The notes under the pieces are model-generated. The model made no database searches, had not been told where the DNA came from, and was given only the letters and a program-made list of their open reading frames with translations. Positions 1 through 4,728 of a DNA stretch of 7,069 bases are shown piece by piece (within the stretch, counting starts at the first letter, position 1; the number at the start of each line of letters is the position of its first letter). The translations under genes and the position numbers were made by a program. Source of the DNA: Thermoproteota archaeon (GTDB lineage Archaea; Thermoproteota; Bathyarchaeia; Bathyarchaeales; Bathycorpusculaceae); assembly GCA_012511995.1 (NCBI GenBank), contig JAAZFA010000330.1:1-7069 (forward strand), written 5' to 3'.

Positions 1-5
1 CAGTG

Positions 6-21
6 ATTTTTAGCTAAAAAT
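6..21. repeat. 16-bp perfect palindrome
   Basis: ATTTTTAGCTAAAAAT is its own reverse complement. It lies downstream of the nicotinamidase stop (minus-strand direction), with a run of five T on either strand, so it could help end transcription from either side or be a protein-binding site. AT-rich DNA produces such palindromes easily, so function is uncertain. Confidence 0.35.
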
Positions 22-38
22 AGGTGAATAAACAAGGG

Positions 39-44
39 AAAAAA
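39..44 (-). terminator. Poly-T terminator candidate after the nicotinamidase gene
   Basis: Six consecutive A on the plus strand give a U6 run in the minus-strand transcript, about 55 nt past the pncA stop codon. Archaeal RNA polymerase commonly terminates on such U tracts without needing a hairpin. A loose inverted repeat (TAAACAA at 29-35 and TTGTTTA at 53-59) surrounds it. Confidence 0.3.
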
Positions 45-63
45 TTATTGATTTGTTTAGTTC

Positions 64-93
64 GCATGATTATATAATGTTCGTAGTGATTCG
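64..93 (-). repeat. TATA-containing 30-nt motif, copy A (possible minus-strand promoter)
   Basis: This segment matches 1416-1445 at 25 of 30 positions by my alignment (GCATG, then TTATATAA, then GTTCGT are shared). Read on the minus strand it has CGAAC next to TTATATAA, in the order of an archaeal BRE and TATA box. It lies just past the nicotinamidase stop, so it could drive a leftward gene outside the window. It could also be simply a dispersed repeat. Confidence 0.4.
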
Positions 94-98
94 ATGCA

Positions 99-842
99 TT
101 AGCCGCGTTCTGTTTTTATTCGATTGCCTGCTCCTTTAGAACGCATCTTTGCTTTTTTCTTCGCGGCATCCATCATAGTTGGCTTCTGAGCTAGAATATC
201 GGGTTCAGCTGTAGTTAGAGGTAAATTATCTTCACTGTGAGTAAAGTCTGCTTCCGTGAGTAAACTTGCACCCTTTTTTTGCATTGCTTCAAAAGCACGA
301 TCAACGTCGCCGGGTTGGACGTTAATACCCAGGGTTGCATCAGAAAGCACAATTGTATCATAGCCAAGTTCTCGGGCACCAAGTACAGTATTTACTACAC
401 AGTAGTCGGTGGCTAAACCGGTGACAAAAAGCCGTTCTACGCCGAGTTGTTGTAACGTGTTGTGTAGATTTGTGTTATCAAAAGCAGAGTAGGCTTCGTG
501 TTTTGGGTCGGTTGCTTTTGAGATTACTATTGGTTGATCGGGTAATTTTAGTTGAGGGCTGAATTGGGCACCAGTGGTTTCTTGCACACAGTGGGGTGGC
601 CATGGTCCTCCTTGTTTTTTGAAGGATATATGGTTTAGCGGGTGCCAATCTCGTGAAGCGATGACATATGCCTTAGCTGATTCGAAGCGTTTGATGTAGT
701 TGTTTATTACGGGGATAATTTTGTCACCGTTTGTTACTGGTAATGCACCACCGGGTAGAAAGTCGATTTGAATATCTGTTACTAGAAGGGCGTCTTTTCC
801 GGTTGGGTTGATTGTCTTGTTCAATCCCTTTTCACCTTTCAT
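99..842 (-). CDS. pncA: Nicotinamidase, isochorismatase-like hydrolase family
   Basis: Predicted to hydrolyse nicotinamide to nicotinate and ammonia in the cytoplasm, feeding NAD salvage. The 247-aa product shows the cysteine-hydrolase triad expected for PncA: D23 (in VTDIQIDF), K109 and C148 (in GLATDYCV). The metal ligands are D65 and H67 (SRDWHP) and H84 (PPHC). The LPGGALPV segment at 29-36 and the WPPHCVQ block are typical of nicotinamidases rather than generic isochorismatases. The core fold ends near residue 200. The remaining ~47 residues form an unusual tail ending in a lysine/arginine-rich stretch (KKKAKMRSK at 228-236), while family members are often about 180-220 aa. No Shine-Dalgarno is visible before the ATG at 842 and an AT-rich box lies about 30 nt upstream, so a leaderless mRNA is likely. 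Family assignment is firm; the exact substrate is inferred from motifs. Confidence 0.93.
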   Translation of the reverse strand: MKGEKGLNKTINPTGKDALLVTDIQIDFLPGGALPVTNGDKIIPVINNYIKRFESAKAYVIASRDWHPLNHISFKKQGGPWPPHCVQETTGAQFSPQLKLPDQPIVISKATDPKHEAYSAFDNTNLHNTLQQLGVERLFVTGLATDYCVVNTVLGARELGYDTIVLSDATLGINVQPGDVDRAFEAMQKKGASLLTEADFTHSEDNLPLTTAEPDILAQKPTMMDAAKKKAKMRSKGAGNRIKTERG

Positions 843-868
843 AAATTGACAGTTAGGTTTTTAGAATT

Positions 869-878
869 CTATATTGTT
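869..878 (-). promoter_or_regulatory. TATA-like box for a leaderless pncA transcript
   Basis: On the minus strand the sequence AACAATATAG sits about 27-36 nt before the ATG. That is the spacing expected of a TATA box when transcription starts at or next to the start codon. The lack of a Shine-Dalgarno sequence agrees with this. The box is degenerate, so confidence is low. Confidence 0.3.
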
Positions 879-1010
879 ATAGCTTAATGATCGGGATAAA
901 CTTTTTTGCTTGAGTGAAGAGCGTGAAAAATATTTGTTGTCTGATTAAGATGTAGTGGTTGATTATGTTATGGGCAGGTAAGCTTTTTTCGGGTTTAATC
1001 GCTGTATAAT

Positions 1011-1065
1011 CGTAGAAAATCGTGTACACTTATGGTTGAATATTGATATTTGTGTATTTTCTACG
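1011..1065. repeat. 55-nt imperfect inverted repeat / stem-loop
   Basis: CGTAGAAAAT at 1011-1020 is exactly complementary to ATTTTCTACG at 1056-1065. After a five-base bulge (1021-1025) the stem continues with ACAC at 1026-1029 against GTGT at 1052-1055. The loop contains a further AATAT/ATATT symmetry (1039-1050). This gives 14 base pairs in an otherwise unstructured T-rich region. It could be part of a non-coding RNA, a transcription end, or a mobile-element remnant. Confidence 0.5.
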
Positions 1066-1228
1066 GTTTGATTTATTAGTTTTTTAACTGAAAAATATAA
1101 AAATTGTTCTTTCGAATTTTTTTCGTTTAGATATGGTAGTTTCAAGGTAGGTTCTCAAAGGTTTATCGAGATATTTTTTTTATTATATGTTTAAGTAGTC
1201 TTGGTAGCTTGATTATGTGTTGGTTTTG

Positions 1229-1253
1229 GTTGTTTATAGTTCGTTGTAATCGG
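1229..1253 (-). repeat. TATA-containing motif, degenerate copy C
   Basis: The nine bases GTTCGTTGT at 1239-1247 are identical to 1431-1439 in copy B and are again followed by a TCGG-like end and preceded by a TATA-like stretch. On the minus strand this reads as ACGAAC followed by TATAAAC, resembling BRE plus TATA. It is weaker than the other two copies. Confidence 0.25.
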
Positions 1254-1415
1254 TTAAATGAGTCTTGATTAGAGGGTTTTAGAGTTTTTTGTTATTTTTT
1301 AATTTTTGTTTTGAATTTTTATGATTTTATTTCTTGCTTTTGGATTTATTTTGATGTGTTTATTGTTTTTGTTGTTCTGGTTTTGTGCAGGTTTATTTTT
1401 TTAATTTTGGTTTTT

Positions 1416-1445
1416 GCATGGTTATATAAGGTTCGTTGTTTTTCG
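1416..1445 (-). repeat. TATA-containing 30-nt motif, copy B (possible minus-strand promoter)
   Basis: Direct repeat of 64-93 with five mismatches in 30. On the minus strand it reads CGAAC, one base, then TTATATAA, a good archaeal BRE/TATA arrangement. Transcription would run left into the T-rich region, giving an A/C-rich RNA that would include the 1011-1065 stem-loop. No gene is evident downstream on this strand before pncA. Confidence 0.4.
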
Positions 1446-1508
1446 GTTTTTTAAGTTTTTTTAAAATTTTGAAAATGTGTTTGGTTGATGCTTTTGTATA
1501 CAGCTATG

Positions 1509-1533
1509 AATTAATGTTGAAAATTAATGTTGA
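1509..1533 (+). repeat. Short tandem repeat, AATTAATGTTGA twice
   Basis: Twelve bases are repeated exactly with a one-base spacer, and a third partial unit (ATGTTGA) follows at 1534-1540. It lies in the AT-rich gap after the eL38 gene. It is probably replication slippage in low-complexity DNA. Confidence 0.45.
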
Positions 1534-1622
1534 ATGTTGAAAAATGACGATTAAATTGTTTGGGTTAATTGGGTGCTTTGCTGTATAGAAAATAAGTTAG
1601 AAATAACTGGTTAGAAGGGTGT

Positions 1623-1826
1623 TTACTTTTTATCTATCTCTTTGATTTCGCATTGTAGTTTCTTTATAATCTCGTCTGCACGTATTGATTCGATTTTTAA
1701 GGTGAAAAGCTGGTTTGGTGTGCGAAGCTTTAATTTGACGCCGTCTTTTGAGCGTTTAACTAGGCATTTTTTGGCTTTGCCGCTCATTGATACAAACTTA
1801 TCAATATCAGTAATTTCAGATGGCAT
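1623..1826 (-). CDS. rpl38e: Large-subunit ribosomal protein eL38
   Basis: A 67-aa protein that I recognise as archaeal eL38, a small 50S subunit protein shared with eukaryotes. The start MPSEITDIDKF parallels the MPRKIEEIKDF start of eukaryotic L38. The middle GVKLKLRTPNQLFTLKI (29-45) matches the family's K-x-K-x-R...LYTL signature, and residues 50-63 form the closing helix and strand. Length and basic character fit. A GAGGA ribosome-binding site (1836-1840) lies about nine bases before the ATG at 1826, supporting this start. It stands alone, divergent from the secreted-protein gene, with 148 bases between the two start codons. eL38 is patchily distributed in archaea and known mainly from TACK/Asgard groups, so it is also the best taxonomic clue here. 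The opposite strand is open over most of this gene; I treat that as a shadow. Confidence 0.85.
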   Translation of the reverse strand: MPSEITDIDKFVSMSGKAKKCLVKRSKDGVKLKLRTPNQLFTLKIESIRADEIIKKLQCEIKEIDKK

Positions 1827-1872
1827 TTTATATGTTCCTCGGTTTGATTCGCTGTCATGGATAGCAAAGCGA

Positions 1873-1888
1873 GTTTTTATCTGTTTTG
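1873..1888 (-). promoter_or_regulatory. Candidate eL38 promoter
   Basis: On the minus strand ATAAAAAC lies about 47-54 nt before the eL38 ATG, preceded by an A-rich BRE-like stretch. This would place the start of transcription about 24 nt before the ATG, leaving room for the GAGGA ribosome-binding site. Based on spacing and composition only. Confidence 0.3.
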
Positions 1889-1898
1889 GTTAAACACA

Positions 1899-1926
1899 GC
1901 TTATATTCAATTAATCGCTATATTAA
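1899..1926 (+). promoter_or_regulatory. Candidate promoter of the secreted-protein gene
   Basis: Two TATA-like boxes, GCTTATATTC (1899-1908) and GCTATATTAAC (1916-1926), stand upstream of the ATG at 1975. Either would give a short leader that includes the strong AGGAGGGG ribosome-binding site. I cannot tell which is used. Confidence 0.3.
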
Positions 1927-1960
1927 CTAGAGGTAGCACTTTAACGTTTGGTAATTCTAA

Positions 1961-1967
1961 AGGAGGG
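1961..1967 (+). promoter_or_regulatory. Strong Shine-Dalgarno site that fixes the start at 1975
   Basis: AGGAGGGG-type sequence (1961-1967 plus flanking bases) with about seven bases to ATG 1975. It lies inside the longer open frame that begins with TTG at 1948, which argues against that upstream start. Confidence 0.75.
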
Positions 1968-1974
1968 GCAAGTT

Positions 1975-3207
1975 ATGAATCGTGTGCATGCACTATCGTT
2001 GGTTTTAGTTTTTATACTCGTGATGGCGACAGTAACTGCTTTGTCCATTTATATGCAGACAAGCAATGATGCCATGGTTCCTGTTTATGTTGGTGTGGCT
2101 TTTGGCGGTAACACAGCGGAACAAGCTAAACTCTTGATCGATAAGACCAAGGGTTTCACTAATCTCTTTATTCTAAATGTTGGAAGAAACGGCTTACACT
2201 CAAATCAGACTGCAATCAACGAAATTTGCAAATATGCAATTGAGCAAGGTCAAAGTTTAATCGTAAATTTAGGAATAAGGACTGAAGATAATTGGTATTG
2301 GCATCTTGAATTTTTCAAGACTTGTAAAGATCAGTATGGTGATGATTTTCTCGGGGTGTATTATGATGATGAACCGATGGGGATTCCTTTTGATTGGGAT
2401 TGGTCAGGGGTTTTTGGCAATGGCAGTGATGCGTATAGAGACCCATATTTGCCGGGGTTGGACCTGCTTTTTCAAAGAAAAGCAATTGCAATGCAAACAG
2501 GTCAGCAGCCTCAAAAGTATTCGGTTGAGGCGCAATGGTATTATGATCTTTTAATGATGAATAGAGGGCATAATGATCTTCAAGCGAATAATATTTCTAC
2601 GTTTACTTCTGATTATCTTTTGTATTGGTATAGTTTTCTTGGACATTATGATGTTATTTTTGCTCAAATTGGTTGGAATCATAGTTTGATTAATCTGCAA
2701 TTATCCCAAATTAGGGGCGCTGCAACACTTCAGAATAAGACATGGGGAACAATAGTCACTTGGAAGACTACAGAGCCGCCATATCTTGATAGTGGAGAAA
2801 ACATCTATGATCAAATGGTGATGTCTTATGATGCTGGTGCAAAATACATTGTGCTTTTTAATTATCCTTATAATGACGAGGGTAATCAATATGGCATTCT
2901 TACTGATGAGCATTTTATGGCTTTAGAGAAATTTTGGAGCAGGGTTGCAACCAAGGCGTTACCAGACGCTGCAAGGGCTGAGGCAGTTTTAGTTTTACCT
3001 AAAGATTATGGTTGGGGGTTACGATCGCCTGAAGATAAAATTTGGGGAATTTGGGATCCTGATGAGAAATCAGAGTTGATTTGGGATAATCTTGAGAAAT
3101 TGCTTGGTAAGTATGGTCTGGGATTGGACATTGTTTATGACGATCAAGCCTATCCAATCCAAGGGTACTATAAGTATGTATATTATTGGAATCAAACTGT
3201 TACGTAA
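1975..3207 (+). CDS. Secreted or membrane-anchored protein, glycoside-hydrolase-like TIM barrel (predicted)
   Basis: A 410-aa protein with an N-terminal hydrophobic segment (about residues 6-27) that acts as signal peptide or anchor; no lipobox is visible. The rest is predicted to be outside the cell. Six N-glycosylation sequons (N77, N149, N206, N235, N254, N406) fit an archaeal surface glycoprotein. Strand-helix alternation from VPVYVGVAF (35-43) onward, and the acidic FLGVYYDDEPMG motif (125-136) at a likely strand end, suggest a TIM barrel with catalytic carboxylates, as in many glycoside hydrolases. Residues ~333-390 (AEAVLVLPKDYGWG onward) look like a separate alpha/beta domain, similar in layout to the amidotransferase-like domain that follows the barrel in GH42-type enzymes. 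I do not recognise a named family. The ATG at 1975 is chosen over TTG 1948 because of the Shine-Dalgarno site just before it. Substrate is unknown; a non-enzymatic carbohydrate-binding role is possible. Confidence 0.75.
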   Translation: MNRVHALSLVLVFILVMATVTALSIYMQTSNDAMVPVYVGVAFGGNTAEQAKLLIDKTKGFTNLFILNVGRNGLHSNQTAINEICKYAIEQGQSLIVNLGIRTEDNWYWHLEFFKTCKDQYGDDFLGVYYDDEPMGIPFDWDWSGVFGNGSDAYRDPYLPGLDLLFQRKAIAMQTGQQPQKYSVEAQWYYDLLMMNRGHNDLQANNISTFTSDYLLYWYSFLGHYDVIFAQIGWNHSLINLQLSQIRGAATLQNKTWGTIVTWKTTEPPYLDSGENIYDQMVMSYDAGAKYIVLFNYPYNDEGNQYGILTDEHFMALEKFWSRVATKALPDAARAEAVLVLPKDYGWGLRSPEDKIWGIWDPDEKSELIWDNLEKLLGKYGLGLDIVYDDQAYPIQGYYKYVYYWNQTVT

Positions 3208-3237
3208 AGAAAAAAAGTTGATGCTTAAAGTTTTTTT
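3208..3237. terminator. Bidirectional poly-T terminator between convergent genes
   Basis: Seven A at 3210-3216 give a U7 tract just past the stop of the minus-strand gene. Seven T at 3231-3237 give a U7 tract 24-30 nt past the stop of the plus-strand gene, inside the 3' end of the opposite gene. U tracts like these are the usual archaeal termination signal. The two transcripts would overlap by a short complementary stretch. Confidence 0.5.
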
Positions 3238-3425
3238 GAGCGAATACCGAGCTTAAGATTGACTTGAACTGTGTATTCCTTTTCCATTTTTCCTACAGCA
3301 AAATTCCAATCTTTAACTTCAACTTCCATATCTTTAAACTGGCTGATGATTGCATCTCGGTAGTCCTCAGCTGTCGAGCCTATTTTAGCTAGTTTCTCAG
3401 TTATACTACTGGATGTTTCAGACAT
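3225..3425 (-). CDS. Small protein, possibly dodecin-like flavin-binding protein
   Basis: A 66-aa soluble protein with one of the best ribosome-binding sites in the window (AGGAGGTGC, 3432-3440 read on the minus strand, six bases before ATG 3425), so it is surely translated. The layout reads strand (8-15), helix (19-32), strand (34-46), strand (51-62), the dodecin topology, and dodecins are about 65-75 aa. IGSTAEDYRDAI (15-26) resembles the dodecin VGTSPxSWEDAV segment. VQVNLKLGI (53-61) resembles YQVTLKVGF, placing Q54 at the flavin-contacting glutamine; W40 could be the flavin-stacking tryptophan. Against this, the helix and hairpin are a few residues shorter than in known dodecins. If correct, it would form a dodecamer that stores or buffers flavin. 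It is divergent from the pyruvyl transferase/FAD enzyme pair. A TTG directly before the ATG is a less likely start. Confidence 0.8.
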   Translation of the reverse strand: MSETSSSITEKLAKIGSTAEDYRDAIISQFKDMEVEVKDWNFAVGKMEKEYTVQVNLKLGIRSKKL

Positions 3426-3431
3426 CAATTT

Positions 3432-3440
3432 GCACCTCCT
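3432..3440 (-). promoter_or_regulatory. Near-perfect Shine-Dalgarno site of the dodecin-like gene
   Basis: AGGAGGTGC on the minus strand, six bases before ATG 3425, is almost fully complementary to the 3' end of archaeal 16S rRNA. It indicates efficient initiation of this small gene. Confidence 0.75.
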
Positions 3441-3482
3441 AAAAACAAGTTATCTATCATGAAGCTTGAGACTGATAACTGC

Positions 3483-3497
3483 TAATAAAAAATATGT
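3483..3497. promoter_or_regulatory. AT-rich core of a divergent promoter region
   Basis: The stretch containing TAATAAAAAATATG lies between the divergent dodecin-like and pyruvyl transferase genes (124 bases apart). For the plus strand it sits about 55-65 nt before the TTG at 3550, allowing a leader of about 30 nt. It may also serve the minus strand, since no better TATA box is seen closer to that gene. Confidence 0.3.
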
Positions 3498-3549
3498 GAC
3501 TGTACAAACACAACAGCAAAGCACCATACACTGAAAAGCTATTAATCAT

Positions 3550-4719
3550 TTGGATGATTGCCTTTTGACAAAATATAAAGTGGGGATTTCAGGATCGTAC
3601 GGTGGATTAAACCTAGGCGATGAAGCAATATTGCATAGTATTATTGGACAGCTTCGTAATTCAGTAGATGTTGAAATTACGGTTTTTAGTAGGAATGCTC
3701 AAGATACAAATGTTAGGCATAATGTAGAAAAAGTGGTTGAAGTTAGAAATTTTACTAAAGTTGAAATAACAACTGATGTTAGAGATCTTGATCTTTTTAT
3801 CTTGGGTGGTGGAGGGATATTTTATGATAAAGAAGTGGATATTTATCTTCGTGAATTAGAAATTGCCGTTGATAACAATATTTCTTCAATGGTATATGCA
3901 GTTGGTGCAGGACCGCTTAACAACATTAATTCTCGTAAAAAGGTAAAGGAGGCACTAAATAAAGTTGAGATTATTACGGTGCGTGAGCGGGAAGCAAAGA
4001 AATTATTCGAACATATTGGTGTTACTAATCAAATATTGGTTACAGCTGATCCAGCTTTTCTGTTGAATTCAGAGTCGCTTCCGGTGGGTACGTTGAAATT
4101 TGAGGCTATGCGTAAAGAGCGTGTGTTGATAGGGATGTCAGTGCGTGAGCCTGGTCCTGCTGCACCTGATATTGACCCTAATTTTTATCATGATTTGCTT
4201 GCAAACGCCGCTGATTTTGTCATTAGTCGTTTAGATGCAGATGTACTTTTTGTGCCGATGGAACGGAAAATATTTGATACCCAGCATTCTCATGCGGTTA
4301 TTGGAAAAATGCTTCAGCCACAACATGCATCAGTTATGAAAGGTGAATATTCAGCTGGTCAACTCCTTACTTTTATGAAAAATTTTGATTTTACCATCGG
4401 CATGCGGTTGCATTTTCTAATTTTTTCTGCGTTGCAGGGGGTGCCTTTTGTAGCTTTACCATATGCGTCTAAGGTTAGTGGGTTGCTTGATAATCTCCAA
4501 ATTCCAATGCCTCCGTTGAATCAAGTTAGTTCAGGACTCGTTGATGCCCACATTGATAAGGCATGGGATGAACGTAGTTCCACTAAAGCTCGTATGGCGC
4601 AGCTTTTGCCTAACCTTAAGAGTCTTGCTGCAGAAAATAACAGGTTAGCAGTCGATTTACTTACGGGAAAAAGGTCGGAACCATTTGAGGTCCCCGATAG
4701 TCTTGCTAGTGCTGGTTGA
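3550..4719 (+). CDS. Polysaccharide pyruvyl transferase family protein (CsaB-like)
   Basis: A 389-aa cytoplasmic protein with the hallmarks of PF04230. It has the N-terminal G-rich loop SGSYGGLNLGDEAIL (14-28), LGGGGIFYD (85-93), the ADPAF motif (166-170), and the C-terminal GMRLHFLIFSALQGVPFV block (284-301) with conserved R286 and H288, followed by PYASKVSGLL. Members transfer pyruvate from phosphoenolpyruvate to a sugar as a ketal. Bacterial CsaB does this on cell-wall polysaccharide that anchors S-layer proteins; some archaeal glycans are also pyruvylated. The acceptor here is unknown. The start is uncertain: TTG 3550 has no Shine-Dalgarno, while the in-frame TTG at 3565 follows GGATGAT by seven bases and leaves only a few residues before the first strand. 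The stop is followed almost at once by the FAD oxidoreductase start, so the two are probably one transcript. Confidence 0.88.
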   Translation: MDDCLLTKYKVGISGSYGGLNLGDEAILHSIIGQLRNSVDVEITVFSRNAQDTNVRHNVEKVVEVRNFTKVEITTDVRDLDLFILGGGGIFYDKEVDIYLRELEIAVDNNISSMVYAVGAGPLNNINSRKKVKEALNKVEIITVREREAKKLFEHIGVTNQILVTADPAFLLNSESLPVGTLKFEAMRKERVLIGMSVREPGPAAPDIDPNFYHDLLANAADFVISRLDADVLFVPMERKIFDTQHSHAVIGKMLQPQHASVMKGEYSAGQLLTFMKNFDFTIGMRLHFLIFSALQGVPFVALPYASKVSGLLDNLQIPMPPLNQVSSGLVDAHIDKAWDERSSTKARMAQLLPNLKSLAAENNRLAVDLLTGKRSEPFEVPDSLASAG

Positions 4720-4728
4720 GTGAATGTA

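Larger units (their letters stand above)
843..1622. other. Long T-rich region without a convincing gene
   Basis: I find no supported coding region here. By hand count, 1261-1500 contains T 144, G 47, A 40 and C 9, which is about 60% T and under 4% C on the plus strand. Short open frames occur on both strands, but they lack ribosome-binding sites and their hydrophobic or lysine/asparagine-rich products follow from the base bias. Structured parts are a 55-nt inverted repeat at 1011-1065, TATA-containing motif copies near 1229-1253 and 1416-1445, and a short tandem repeat near 1509-1533. It may hold an untranslated RNA, long 3' ends, or decayed sequence. Confidence 0.6.

Noticed and set aside
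963..1145. 60-codon open frame on the minus strand in the T-rich gap
   Set aside because: It starts with TTG, has no ribosome-binding site, its product is a low-complexity K/N/I mix expected from A-rich DNA, and it spans the 1011-1065 inverted repeat.
1321..1454. Two overlapping plus-strand hydrophobic mini-frames (27 codons from ATG 1321 and 32 codons from GTG 1356)
   Set aside because: T-rich DNA automatically encodes F, L, I and V. There is no Shine-Dalgarno or clear promoter, and both frames look equally membrane-like, which points to composition rather than selection.
1541..1600. ATGACGA as a possible box C of a C/D guide RNA
   Set aside because: It deviates from the RTGATGA consensus and no CTGA box D stands at a suitable distance.
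1642..1893. Plus-strand open frame opposite eL38
   Set aside because: It is the antisense shadow of a recognised ribosomal protein that has its own ribosome-binding site.
1857..2069. Plus-strand frame overlapping the start of the secreted protein
   Set aside because: It lies out of frame with a strongly supported gene and shows no motif or ribosome-binding site.
2306..2913. Alternative frames on both strands inside the secreted protein gene
   Set aside because: The real frame carries a signal segment and continuous fold-like sequence; the others are short and have no initiation signals.
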